From positions 235,748 through 299,747 of the forward strand of contig JAZOCC010000015.1 of NCBI GenBank assembly GCA_045596385.1: 64,000 nt of DNA. Reading direction: 5' to 3'. Below are positions 1-7,760 of this stretch, piece by piece. The notes beneath the pieces are model-generated. The model was given only the letters and a program-made list of their open reading frames with translations. It did not search any database and was not told the origin of the DNA. The stretch comes from SIG307 sp045596385 (GTDB taxonomy: Bacteria; Bacillota; Clostridia; Lachnospirales; Lachnospiraceae). The stretch's first letter is position 1. Every line of letters starts with the position of its first letter. The position numbers were made by a program, and so were the translations under genes.

Positions 1-867
1 CACATCCGTATAAGTCCCACCAAACTCTCCGTCCAATGTCCAGTTGATTTCTTCCCGGCTCTTTATTTTCAGATAAGAGGTCTTAAAGGACTGCATACAT
101 ATCGCATCAAAGCTTTGGCGCAACAGAGAAATGACAATGTCGTTCAGCTCCGTAAAGGTGGCCGGACGCCGGATTAATATCACCTCAAATTTTCCGTCGT
201 CAAAAGAAACGTCCTTTCCCGTAATGTTTTTAAAGCCTCCGACACTTAAGGAATTGGTCACCATGCCGTAGATGTAATTGCCGCGCATGGTTCCCTCGTC
301 GCACTCAATCTGCACTTCATAGGACTGAATGGAGGACAAGCTTTTTACACCCTCCAGGATATAGGCCACATGACCGAAGATGTTTTTCCACTGCTGGTTC
401 GTCGCATAGGATACATCCGTAAACAATCCGAACGCCGCAACATATACAAAATTTTCGCCGTTAAAATTCCCCGCATCACACAAAAACGGCTTCCCACTCG
501 TTATAATTTCCGTAGCCTCCGGAATGTTATCCGACAGTCCGAGACTTCTGGCAAAATCATTGGTGCTACCCGCCGGAATATAGCCCACGGTCGTGTTGAC
601 ACCGCTCTTAATAAGACCGTTTACCACTTCCCGCAGGGTACCGTCGCCGCCACTGCACACAATCAAGTCGTACTGTCCTACATCCCGATTCTCCACCAGT
701 CTGCAGGCATCTCCCTGGGCCTGGGTCGGATATACCGTCACCGGATAATTTGCCTTTGCAAAGGCATCCACAATCTCGTGAAGATTCTTTACAACCGTCC
801 CTTTTCCCGCCTTCGGATTATACACAAACAAAGTCCGTATTGCTTCGCTTTCCGATCGTTTTCTCAT
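1..867 (-). CDS. Diacylglycerol kinase-family lipid kinase, C-terminus outside window
   Basis: Reading the minus strand from the ATG at 867 gives an open frame of 289 codons that runs off the left edge, so the C-terminus is missing. The N-terminal domain carries the nucleotide-binding motif SGGDGTLREVVNG (GGDGT at about residues 73-77) and an AGSTNDFAR segment, both diagnostic of the DAGK catalytic family (DagK/YegS/BmrU). Family members phosphorylate diacylglycerol or related lipids with ATP and recycle DAG at the membrane. The start is supported by a TAGGAG site just upstream. The exact lipid substrate cannot be read from the sequence. The gene diverges from the ABC exporter genes to its right. 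Confidence 0.85.
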   Translation of the reverse strand, partial: MRKRSESEAIRTLFVYNPKAGKGTVVKNLHEIVDAFAKANYPVTVYPTQAQGDACRLVENRDVGQYDLIVCSGGDGTLREVVNGLIKSGVNTTVGYIPAGSTNDFARSLGLSDNIPEATEIITSGKPFLCDAGNFNGENFVYVAAFGLFTDVSYATNQQWKNIFGHVAYILEGVKSLSSIQSYEVQIECDEGTMRGNYIYGMVTNSLSVGGFKNITGKDVSFDDGKFEVILIRRPATFTELNDIVISLLRQSFDAICMQSFKTSYLKIKSREEINWTLDGEFGGTYTDV

Positions 868-1095
868 GCTCCAATCCGCTCCTATTACTTTACTGCATTA
901 TATCTCTACGTTACCAAAGTATACTACGGAGAGGTAAATTTTGCAAGTACGATGCGCAAACTCATCCGCCATGAACTTTTTTATCCAAATATGACACTAC
1001 CGTTCCCCCCTTCCCTTATGCTATAATTTAACCAGAGAAACGCGAATTTATTTTATATTTCCGTAAAACAAGAAAAAAGAAAGGAATCACACCCC

Positions 1096-1878
1096 ATGAA
1101 ACAAGCATTTCGTGCCGGTATCGCCACCGCAAGGTTGTGTTTAAAGGAACAAAGTTATTTCGGCTTTGCAAATCTTCTGGCCCAGTATCTTTTACAAGCG
1201 GGCAGTCTGGCGGCACTGTTAATGATATGGCGTTCCCTGTTTTTGCAAGGCGTAGACCCGGAGGGAATGCGACTCTCACAGTTTTATACTTACACGGTAC
1301 TGTCCACTATGCTGGCACCGCTTCTAAACATCCATACTCCGGCATCCGGCTGGCTCCATGACGGGACAATGTTAGGACTGTATCAGCGGCCGGCCGGAAT
1401 ATTTGCACAACTTGCAGCCCATACCGTAGGTGGCTGGTGCATGCGGCTGTTGTGCCTTTCCCTGCCGGTGCTTGTAATTTCCCTTGCATGCGGACTGGAC
1501 ATGCGTCCCGCAAGCCTGTGGTTTTTCCCGTCATTGATATTGTCGGTATTACAGGGCTTTGCAGTGGACTTTTTGTTTGCCTGTTTGCTCATTCGTATGA
1601 AGAATCTGGAATGGACGGTACATTGCCTCAGAGAAGCCCTGACCGCACTGTTTACCGGTTCTTTGATTCCCTTTGCCATTTTACCTTGGGGCATCGGTGA
1701 ATTTTTGCAGTTGTCTCCCTTCGGTACATTGGCCGGTGCACCGTTAGCCATTTACACCGGGCTGTCGGAGCCGGGACTACTTATTGTTACACAAGTTATC
1801 TGGAACGTGATTTTATGGCCGCTTGCCGTATATTGCTTCAAAGCTTCCGAAGAAAGGATGGTGTCCTATGGCGGATAA
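1096..1878 (+). CDS. ABC-2 type exporter permease (COG4587/DUF990 type)
   Basis: This is a 260-residue integral membrane protein with about six hydrophobic segments and no signal peptide. It is the first gene of a three-gene set (permease, permease, ATPase) matching the arrangement known for COG4587-COG3694-COG4586 exporters, whose substrates are mostly unknown. The second permease begins 11 nt before this gene's stop, so the subunits are probably translationally coupled and form a heterodimeric membrane channel. An AGGAAT site precedes the ATG. The family call rests on topology and operon context; the substrate is unknown. Confidence 0.75.
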   Translation: MKQAFRAGIATARLCLKEQSYFGFANLLAQYLLQAGSLAALLMIWRSLFLQGVDPEGMRLSQFYTYTVLSTMLAPLLNIHTPASGWLHDGTMLGLYQRPAGIFAQLAAHTVGGWCMRLLCLSLPVLVISLACGLDMRPASLWFFPSLILSVLQGFAVDFLFACLLIRMKNLEWTVHCLREALTALFTGSLIPFAILPWGIGEFLQLSPFGTLAGAPLAIYTGLSEPGLLIVTQVIWNVILWPLAVYCFKASEERMVSYGG

Positions 1879-2713
1879 TAGCAAAGGATTTTTCCGACTC
1901 TTAAAACTGTACGCCCGCATGGATTTAATCTGGCTCATGCAGGACAAAGCCACGGTACTTCTTGTGGTCATTACGGAAACCTTAAGTAACCTATCCGGCA
2001 TGGCGGGAGTACTGCTGCTTGCCGTCCGGTTCGGTGGCGTAGGCGGACTGACCGCCGATGAAATCTTATTTATGCTGGGCTTTTTTGAACTGGCAGACGG
2101 CCTCGGCTGGATGCTGTTCGGAAACTATAATGTGATTCACATTAGCCGCCGTATCGGCAGAGGACAGGTGGACCACATGTTAATTCAACCGAGACCGCTT
2201 TGGATGCAGCTTCTTACGGAAGGCTTTATGCCCTTTTCCGGCTGTCACGGAGTACTTATCGGTATCATTCTCACCGGCATTGCCATAGCACGGCTTAACA
2301 TCACCCTGTCTCCGGTCTGGTTTTTACTGCTGCTTTACTACCTTGGCATTCACATTGTACTCAGGCTGTCCCAAAGTTTCCTCTACGGCTCTGCGGCATT
2401 CTGGAAGCCGGTGGCCTGCGAGGAGATTTCCAGTATGATTTTGGATATGAACAGCCAGTTGGGACGCTTTCCGCTGTTCGGACTGCCGGGGTGGCTTGGT
2501 ACAATTTTACATACCGTACTTCCCATCGGGCTGCTTGCCTATTTCCCGGCACTGGCGTTACTCAAGGACCTCGGGAAACCCACAGAGCTTGCCTTTCCGT
2601 TTCTCGTGGCAAGCCTGTTTCTCACCGCCGCCCTGATTTGCTTTAAGAAAGGACTTTCACACTATGCAAAATACAGTTGTAACCGATACAAAGAAATGGG
2701 ACACCGTTGTTGA
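1868..2713 (+). CDS. ABC-2 type exporter permease (COG3694 type)
   Basis: This 281-residue polytopic membrane protein is the second permease of the exporter. I chose the ATG at 1868 because AAAGGATGG lies 7-8 nt upstream; the open frame extends 15 codons further but without a ribosome site. It overlaps the previous gene by 11 nt and the ATPase gene by 50 nt, which suggests tight coupling. The motif RRIGRGQVDHMLIQP in a cytoplasmic loop resembles the loop contacting the ATPase in ABC-2 permeases of this type. It presumably pairs with the upstream permease; the substrate is unknown. Confidence 0.75.
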   Translation: MADNSKGFFRLLKLYARMDLIWLMQDKATVLLVVITETLSNLSGMAGVLLLAVRFGGVGGLTADEILFMLGFFELADGLGWMLFGNYNVIHISRRIGRGQVDHMLIQPRPLWMQLLTEGFMPFSGCHGVLIGIILTGIAIARLNITLSPVWFLLLLYYLGIHIVLRLSQSFLYGSAAFWKPVACEEISSMILDMNSQLGRFPLFGLPGWLGTILHTVLPIGLLAYFPALALLKDLGKPTELAFPFLVASLFLTAALICFKKGLSHYAKYSCNRYKEMGHRC

Positions 2714-3665
2714 TATCTCCGGTGTCACCAAATATTTCGACCAGAACCGCCCGGTCTCTATATTCAAACGGGAAAAGCATCGCATCTACGCCCTAAAGGA
2801 TGTGTCTTTTACTCTGAAAAAGGGCGAATTTGCCGCCTACGCAGGGCCTAACGGTGCCGGCAAATCCACCACCTTTAAGCTTCTGTCCGGTATGCTTTGT
2901 CCCCAGGAAGGAACCGTGTCTATTTTCGCCATGGACCCGAATAAGTCCCGTATCCCGGTGATGCGACGTACCGGAATTCTCTTCGGCAACCGCAGCGAAC
3001 TGTGGTGGGACCACCCGGTCCGTGCTTCCTTTGAGTGGAAAAAGGAAGTCTGGGACATTAAGGATGCGGATTATGAGCGTGTTCGGGAAGAACTGACGGA
3101 ATTGCTTTCCCTCGGCGACCTCTGGAACAGCTACGCAAGAGAGCTTTCCCTGGGCCAACGTATGCGGGCTAACCTTGCCCTGATGCTTCTCCACGAGCCG
3201 GAACTGGTGCTTCTGGACGAGCCGACCTTGGGCCTGGACGTTCTTGCCAAGCGGCAGATGATTGAATTTCTCAAAAAAATCAACCGGGACAAGCAGGTGA
3301 CCATTCTGGTTACCTCCCACGATATGGACGATTTAACCGAAATGGCAAACCGGATCCTTCTCATCAACGAAGGACAACTGGCCTTTGACGGTGACTACGA
3401 ACAATTAATCCGCATGACCGGCGACAACCGGGTGATTAAGCTCACCGCAAAGGGTGAAGCCCCTATTCTTTCCAGCGCCACCTATGTTGGCACCGATGAG
3501 GGAAAACACCTGTACCGGTATGATGCAAGCAAAACATCTGTATCGGAGATTTTCGGAAGCATTTCAAAGATACAGGCAGTGGAGGATGTGGAGCTGGGAC
3601 ATGAAGCGATAGAGCAGGTGATTGCGAGATTGTATGAGGATTGGAGGAAACCAAACCATGTCTAA
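2664..3665 (+). CDS. ABC exporter ATP-binding subunit (COG4586 type)
   Basis: This 333-residue ATPase energises the two preceding permeases. Walker A is GPNGAGKST (residues 61-69), the ABC signature is LSLGQ (161-165), Walker B is LVLLDE (181-186) and the switch histidine is H219. A C-terminal extension of about 80 residues follows the nucleotide-binding domain, as in the COG4586/DrrA-like group. The Q-loop region reads FGNRSELWWD with Asn where COG4586 relatives usually have Gln; this may tune coupling to the permeases. Start is the ATG within the end of the permease gene, preceded by AAAGGAC. Its stop overlaps the next gene by 8 nt. Confidence 0.88.
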   Translation: MQNTVVTDTKKWDTVVDISGVTKYFDQNRPVSIFKREKHRIYALKDVSFTLKKGEFAAYAGPNGAGKSTTFKLLSGMLCPQEGTVSIFAMDPNKSRIPVMRRTGILFGNRSELWWDHPVRASFEWKKEVWDIKDADYERVREELTELLSLGDLWNSYARELSLGQRMRANLALMLLHEPELVLLDEPTLGLDVLAKRQMIEFLKKINRDKQVTILVTSHDMDDLTEMANRILLINEGQLAFDGDYEQLIRMTGDNRVIKLTAKGEAPILSSATYVGTDEGKHLYRYDASKTSVSEIFGSISKIQAVEDVELGHEAIEQVIARLYEDWRKPNHV

Positions 3666-4218
3666 AATTATATTTATCTCCGGTCCTTGCGGATGCGGAA
3701 AATCTACCTTTACCGATGCCTACGCAAAACACCTTGTCCGGCTTGAAGGAAAACCGGTGTATGTCATCCATGGTGATGATTTTCACAGGGGATTTGTGGA
3801 ACCGGAAGAAAAGGATACTTTCTTTGTAAACGGGGAAGCCTCCGATTCGGTGCAATGGGAAGAAATATTAAGCTTTAACTGGGACTGTATCCTTGCTACC
3901 GCAGAAAGAGCCTTAAAACAGAACCTGACGGTCTTAATCGATTACGTAATTGAAGAAGAACTGCCTCGTGTAAAAAAACTGGCTGACTTATATCACGCAC
4001 CGTTCTATTACGTTGTTCTCACTGCGGAAGCGGAAGCTCTTGAAAAACGCATCCGGAAACGTGGAGACATCGACATGATAGAGCGCTCCCTTTTTCTCAA
4101 AAAGAAATTGGAAGCAATGCCGGAGAATCAAAGACACCTCTACGACAATACGGGAAAGATAGTGGCAAAGGAAGTTGCAGAGATTTCGAAGAATATGGAA
4201 GATTTTTGGGTGCAGTAG
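3658..4218 (+). CDS. P-loop nucleotide/small-molecule kinase-like ATPase
   Basis: The 186-residue protein starts with a beta strand and a Walker A motif GPCGCGKST at residues 9-17, followed by HGDDFHRG and a conserved arginine lid segment (EKRIRKRGD). This pattern fits the AAA_33/shikimate- or gluconate-kinase-like phosphotransferases. The ATG at 3658 is preferred because GGAGG sits 11 nt upstream; 12 more upstream codons are open but lie inside the ATPase gene. It overlaps the ABC ATPase gene by 8 nt and is likely cotranscribed. The substrate is not identifiable; a zeta-toxin-like kinase is an alternative but there is no antitoxin partner. Confidence 0.6.
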   Translation: MSKIIFISGPCGCGKSTFTDAYAKHLVRLEGKPVYVIHGDDFHRGFVEPEEKDTFFVNGEASDSVQWEEILSFNWDCILATAERALKQNLTVLIDYVIEEELPRVKKLADLYHAPFYYVVLTAEAEALEKRIRKRGDIDMIERSLFLKKKLEAMPENQRHLYDNTGKIVAKEVAEISKNMEDFWVQ

Positions 4219-4270
4219 ACAGATACGTTTCGTATGCTACAGTATACAAGCTTAAAGGGGGAGGAATAAA

Positions 4271-4792
4271 ATGATTTACTACAAAGACGAGGATTTAATG
4301 ATTCGCAACACGGAAGAAGCGGATGACCGAATCTTTTATGAGGAATACACTGCCCAAGGATGGCACGCGGAAATCGGCGATTGTCTGATGAGACTGAAAG
4401 ACCAAGCCGAGGGAAAATGCATTGCTCTGACAGCGGTATATCAGGGACACCCTGCAGGCTCTGTGTATGTGTACCTGACCGCTCACGAAGGACCTTTCAA
4501 AGGGAAAGGTTGGCCGGTAATCGTTGATTTCGGCGTGTTGAAGAAATACCAAAGAAAAGGCATCGGAAATAAACTGCTGGATGTTGCGGAACAGGAAGCT
4601 GCGAAGCTTTCAGACACTGTATTTTTAGCGGTAGGTGTTCACTCCGGATATGGTGCCGCACAAAGAATTTATGCAAAGCGGGGATACCTTCCGGACGGTA
4701 GCGGCGTATGGTATCGGGGAAAGCAATTGGAGCAATATGCACCGTGTGTAAATGACGATGACCTATTACTGTTTATGTCAAAAACACTTTAA
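4271..4792 (+). CDS. GNAT family N-acetyltransferase
   Basis: This 173-residue protein shows the GNAT fold: N-terminal IRNTEEADD, central strand VIVDFGVLKKY and the acetyl-CoA pyrophosphate-binding loop RKGIGN at residues 95-100, then RIYAKRGYLPDG near the C-terminus. It should transfer an acetyl group from acetyl-CoA to an amine of an unknown acceptor. The GGGGGAGGAA ribosome site is very strong. It lies 52 nt after the P-loop kinase and may be in the same transcript. Family assignment is firm; acceptor unknown. Confidence 0.8.
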   Translation: MIYYKDEDLMIRNTEEADDRIFYEEYTAQGWHAEIGDCLMRLKDQAEGKCIALTAVYQGHPAGSVYVYLTAHEGPFKGKGWPVIVDFGVLKKYQRKGIGNKLLDVAEQEAAKLSDTVFLAVGVHSGYGAAQRIYAKRGYLPDGSGVWYRGKQLEQYAPCVNDDDLLLFMSKTL

Positions 4793-4816
4793 TCCAATTA
4801 TGACATATCCCTGCCA

Positions 4817-4845
4817 TTGAAAAAACACTTCCTTTATGATAAAAT
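4817..4845 (+). promoter_or_regulatory. Sigma-A promoter of the structured leader and CD3324 gene
   Basis: TTGAAA (4817-4822), a 17-nt spacer and TAAAAT (4840-4845). It sits just after the acetyltransferase stop and points into the small ORF and hairpin leader that precede the CD3324-family gene. Confidence 0.65.
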
Positions 4846-4890
4846 AATTTTGATGCAGTTGTTTTTCAACACGAGAAGGGAGTGAGTTTC

Positions 4891-4956
4891 GTGGATTATC
4901 GTTTAAGAGGACATAACTTAACAGGATTTGATCAGCTCCGTGCAGCTTATATCTAA
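4891..4956 (+). CDS. Possible 21-residue leader peptide
   Basis: A GTG-initiated frame of 21 codons (VDYRLRGHNLTGFDQLRAAYI) begins 8 nt after a good GAAGGGAGTG ribosome site and lies shortly downstream of a consensus promoter. Its stop codon overlaps the first base of the leader hairpins. Position and ribosome site suggest a leader peptide controlling the downstream gene. Nothing in the residues identifies an amino-acid-starvation type attenuator: there is no codon run, although three Arg and four Leu occur. Coding status is unproven. Confidence 0.35.
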   Translation: MDYRLRGHNLTGFDQLRAAYI

Positions 4957-5141
4957 GCGGCAGTGTACGGAGCGGTATCGCCGCTATAATGCGCATGCTT
5001 TTGCAGCGGAAACTGTCGCATAACTGCGACCCAAAAGCAGCGCGGGAGTTTCGCTGGCGAAACTCTTTCTTCAGATATATGCTGCACTTTTTGAATGGAG
5101 ATTTATTCATGGATTGCTTTCGCAATCCGACCACATTCAAA
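4956..5141 (+). promoter_or_regulatory. Structured mRNA leader of the CD3324-family gene
   Basis: Four successive helices can be drawn. AGCGGC (4956-4961) pairs with GCCGCT (4980-4985). GCGC plus TGCTTTTG (4991-5003) pairs with CAAAAGCA plus GCGC (5032-5043), enclosing GTCGCA/TGCGAC (5015-5030). GAGTTTCGC (5046-5054) pairs with GCGAAACTC (5057-5065) and is followed by TTTCTT, terminator-like. TTTGAATG (5090-5097) pairs with CATTCAAA (5134-5141), enclosing GGATTGC/GCAATCC (5111-5128). The last helix ends on the AAAGGAG ribosome site of the next gene, so it could control access to it. Confidence 0.55.
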
Positions 5142-5153
5142 GGAGTGAATTTT

Positions 5154-5438
5154 ATGTCATATATCAACGCAGAGAAGGTCCTTCCGGACTGGCTCATTAA
5201 TCAGGTGCGAAGCTATGTCGGAGACGGCCTCATTTACATACCGCCGGAAACGGCTACCCGCAAGGCGTGGGGAAGCAAGTCCGGCACAAAGAAGCTGTTA
5301 GAAGCAAGAAACCTTGAAATCCGCGCAAAAAAGCAGACCGGCATGACCGTGTCCCGCCTCGCTACAGAATATCATCTTTCCGAGGATACCATTAAGCGGA
5401 TTTTGTACCGGCAACAAAAGGTTGCCGATGCAAGCTAA
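5154..5438 (+). CDS. CD3324 family protein with helix-turn-helix
   Basis: A 94-residue protein starting MSYINAEKVLP, with the segment YIPPETATRKAWGSKSGTKK and a C-terminal helix-turn-helix-like stretch (TVSRLATEYHLSEDTIKRIL, about residues 66-85). This matches the small CD3324 family of Clostridia, which has no established function; the HTH suggests DNA binding. The open frame continues upstream to 4989, but AAAGGAGTG lies 8 nt before the ATG at 5154, so the upstream part is leader sequence. Transcription probably comes from the promoter at 4817. Confidence 0.75.
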   Translation: MSYINAEKVLPDWLINQVRSYVGDGLIYIPPETATRKAWGSKSGTKKLLEARNLEIRAKKQTGMTVSRLATEYHLSEDTIKRILYRQQKVADAS

Positions 5439-5448
5439 TGCTTCGTAT

Positions 5449-5527
5449 GCGTTTCTTTTCGGAAACGCCACATATATTTTTTACACAAGCAAACGTCCAC
5501 AGAATCCTATCGTTTTCTGTGGACGTT
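5449..5527. terminator. Bidirectional terminator hairpins between converging genes
   Basis: GCGTTTC (5449-5455) pairs with GAAACGC (5462-5468), followed by a T-rich stretch. A second, 13-bp stem joins AACGTCCACAGAA (5492-5504) to TTCTGTGGACGTT (5515-5527). They lie between the CD3324 gene on the plus strand and the chromate transporter gene on the minus strand. Confidence 0.7.
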
Positions 5528-5574
5528 CGTTTATTCCTTATGTATCATCTTTCCTTCCTAACATCACCCTCTCA

Positions 5575-6159
5575 TCAAATAGGAACTGCCTCTGCTACCA
5601 TGGACACTGCCATGCCCAGCCCCGCAGATAACAAAATAATCTTCACCGCACTGAGCTTCTTTTTTGCCAAGTATGTAAATCCAAAATATATTCCCACAAG
5701 AAGCACCAGAATCACCACAGACACCACATCCACCCGGAACTTCTGTAATCCTGCATAACCTATGGTTTTTAACAAGAGCATGCACCCCGTGGATAAAATC
5801 AGTGCCACTACCACCGGCTTTACGCCCCGCATAAAGCCTTTAAAATACTTGTTATCCGTCAGGTTTTTAAGCACCGCTGCTATAAGCAAGATAATGAGAA
5901 AAGACGGCATCACCACACCTAAAGTGGCGGTAATGCTTCCGAGGGGGCCTCCCATCACAGAGCCCACATAAGTCGCCGTATTCACCGCAATCGGTCCCGG
6001 CGTGGATTCGCACACCCCGATTAAGTTGAAGAATTCGCTTTCCGTCAACCATCCGTGCTTTACTACCGTCTCTTCAATCAGAGGTATCATTCCGAAGGCG
6101 CCGCCGAAGCAAAACAAACCGATCTTAAAAAACTCCAGAAAAAGCTGTAAGTAAATCAT
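5575..6159 (-). CDS. chrA: Chromate transporter, half-size subunit
   Basis: This 194-residue membrane protein contains the CHR-domain signatures FGGAFGMIPLIEETVV and STPGPIAVNTATYVG followed by several hydrophobic helices. Short, single-domain chromate transporters work as pairs; the partner gene lies immediately upstream. The family exports chromate or related oxyanions by antiport, though in anaerobes the physiological anion is often unclear. The ATG at 6159 follows GGAGGTGGAG and its first base overlaps the last base of the partner's TAA stop (TAATG), so translation is coupled. The open frame extends 33 codons upstream without a ribosome site. Confidence 0.85.
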   Translation of the reverse strand: MIYLQLFLEFFKIGLFCFGGAFGMIPLIEETVVKHGWLTESEFFNLIGVCESTPGPIAVNTATYVGSVMGGPLGSITATLGVVMPSFLIILLIAAVLKNLTDNKYFKGFMRGVKPVVVALILSTGCMLLLKTIGYAGLQKFRVDVVSVVILVLLVGIYFGFTYLAKKKLSAVKIILLSAGLGMAVSMVAEAVPI

Positions 6160-6719
6160 TACTCCACCTCCTTCTTCGGAGATAAAACGGCATAAAGCAC
6201 GATTCCCAGCACTCCGCCCATCAAGATAAACCAAACGGAGCTGAAGGATATCGACCATAAATCAAATACGATCATCAACGCAAACACACTTCCGAAGGTA
6301 ATCCGCGGAACCGCACGCTTCTCCATCTTTTTCAGCAAATCAATACCCGCACGCAAAATCAAAAACGCCACTCCGCATTTAATTCCCGAAAAAGCATAGG
6401 CCACATATTTATTCTGCAGAAAGGCATCCAAAAACAGTGAAATCACATATAAAATCACCAAGGACGGTAACACCACCCCAAGGGTGGCCATGGCGCTTCC
6501 CGCAACTCCCTTTTTCTTATAACCCACATAGGTAGCCATATTGATCGCAATGGGTCCCGGCGTAGACTCCGCCACCGTAATGATCTGCATCAATTCCTCT
6601 TCATCAAGCCAACCCTTTTGCTCCACCACGGTCTCCTTGATTTGTGCAATCATGGCATAGCCGCCGCCAAAGGTGAATAGACCGATTTTGGCAAAGGTGA
6701 AAAATAATTCTGAAAGCAT
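6159..6719 (-). CDS. chrA: Chromate transporter, half-size subunit
   Basis: The 186-residue protein has the same CHR-domain motifs as its downstream partner: FGGGYAMIAQIKETVV and STPGPIAINMATYVG, then four to five hydrophobic helices. The two proteins are diverged paralogues and presumably form a heterodimeric transporter. The ATG at 6719 is chosen because GGAAGGAAC lies about 8 nt upstream; a TTG nine codons earlier lacks a ribosome site. The gene is transcribed away from a MerR regulator, which is the obvious candidate controller. Confidence 0.85.
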   Translation of the reverse strand: MLSELFFTFAKIGLFTFGGGYAMIAQIKETVVEQKGWLDEEELMQIITVAESTPGPIAINMATYVGYKKKGVAGSAMATLGVVLPSLVILYVISLFLDAFLQNKYVAYAFSGIKCGVAFLILRAGIDLLKKMEKRAVPRITFGSVFALMIVFDLWSISFSSVWFILMGGVLGIVLYAVLSPKKEVE

Positions 6720-6813
6720 CTTTTGTTCCTTCCCTTTTCTCCACAAGTTTCGTATCTATTTTAGCATACGTAAAGAACAAACACAATCTTTGACACTTTT
6801 TTTAAATCAGGTA

Positions 6814-6844
6814 TTGACTTGCTCCCTACGCACAGGTTTACAAT
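6814..6844 (+). promoter_or_regulatory. MerR-type promoter with 19-nt spacer
   Basis: TTGACT (6814-6819) and TACAAT (6839-6844) are separated by 19 nt, the over-long spacing typical of promoters that MerR-family activators distort. The spacer centre holds an imperfect dyad, CCTACG/CACAGG. The element abuts or overlaps the start of the MerR gene, which makes its exact role unclear. Confidence 0.45.
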
Positions 6845-7683
6845 ACATAAGCGAAATAACCAAACTCGTCGGTACCTCCCGAAAGGCACTGCAGGAGTAT
6901 GACAAGTTAGGGCTGGTACATCCAACCGCCACCACCGAGGGCGGTTACTGGCTGTACGATGAAGACGCCGTACAAAAAATCTCAACCATCCAGCTTTTTT
7001 CCATGGTGGGTTACACCCGGAAAGAAATTAAAGAATTTATCGACACCGTCACCGGCCTTGACCGTTTAGAAGAACGTCAGGCGAGATATCGGGATGCCAT
7101 TGAACGGTTAAAGAAAAAGCGCGCACAACTGGACAGCCTGATTTCCATGGCAGAGGCTATGGTAACATGCTCTTCTCCTCAGTCGAAGGACACCTTAAAA
7201 GCACTCTATGACTACAAAAAAGGAGGCACTTTTTCAGAATCCTCCACCATGGATAATCTGCAACAGACCGTGGACTATCTTGCCGAACTGGAAGAACCGC
7301 AACGAGAACAGGCAAATCAACTTATCTCCGTAATGCAACCGTATGTCGTAAAGCTCATGGCGTTGAGCCTCTGTCAGGACGAAGACCCTGCTTTCCCTTC
7401 TGTTTTAGAAAAAGTCGAGGATGTATTCCAAGAATGGAAAGCCCCTTACACTATTCTGATGCGTTCTATGGGATACACTTCTGAATCGGAGTCCGTGCAT
7501 GACTTGCCTCTCTCGGAGCAATTGACTGCTTTCCGGGACTTCACCGAAACCACTCTGGGCGGTCAGGAACCATCTGCCGCCGGTGACTCTTTGGAAATGC
7601 AAATTAACCATAGATACGGAGAAGGCACCGCGGATAACATCCGGAAGATGATAGATGTATTTATAGAACACATGACGAAGTAG
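6814..7683 (+). CDS. MerR family transcriptional regulator, start uncertain
   Basis: The N-terminal winged helix reads YISEITKLVGTSRKALQEYD followed by KLGLVHPTATTEGGYWLYDE and FSMVGYTRKEIKEFI, a clear MerR DNA-binding domain. A dimerisation coiled coil (ERQARYRDAIERLKKKRAQLD) follows and then about 160 residues of effector domain with no recognised metal-binding cysteine pair. No ATG or GTG with a ribosome site precedes the HTH. The TTG at 6814 gives 289 residues but coincides with a putative -35 box. Either initiation is unusual or the 5' end has suffered a deletion. The divergent chromate transporter pair is the likely target. Confidence 0.7.
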   Translation: MTCSLRTGLQYISEITKLVGTSRKALQEYDKLGLVHPTATTEGGYWLYDEDAVQKISTIQLFSMVGYTRKEIKEFIDTVTGLDRLEERQARYRDAIERLKKKRAQLDSLISMAEAMVTCSSPQSKDTLKALYDYKKGGTFSESSTMDNLQQTVDYLAELEEPQREQANQLISVMQPYVVKLMALSLCQDEDPAFPSVLEKVEDVFQEWKAPYTILMRSMGYTSESESVHDLPLSEQLTAFRDFTETTLGGQEPSAAGDSLEMQINHRYGEGTADNIRKMIDVFIEHMTK

Positions 7684-7760
7684 AATTGTTGCGACGAATG
7701 ATATGTAACACATTCCGGCTAAAAACAATACCATAAATAGATTTTTAATAACTGCTGACC

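Noticed and set aside
370..1026. Long plus-strand open frame
   Set aside because: It is antisense to the lipid kinase, whose minus-strand translation has clear DAGK motifs; the plus-strand product has no recognisable domain or ribosome site.
4989..5153. N-terminal extension of the CD3324 protein from an ATG at 4989
   Set aside because: There is no ribosome site before 4989 and the segment consists of hairpins, while a strong site precedes the ATG at 5154.
4778..5197. 139-codon minus-strand frame over the leader
   Set aside because: No ribosome site or domain; it overlaps a plus-strand promoter and structured leader.
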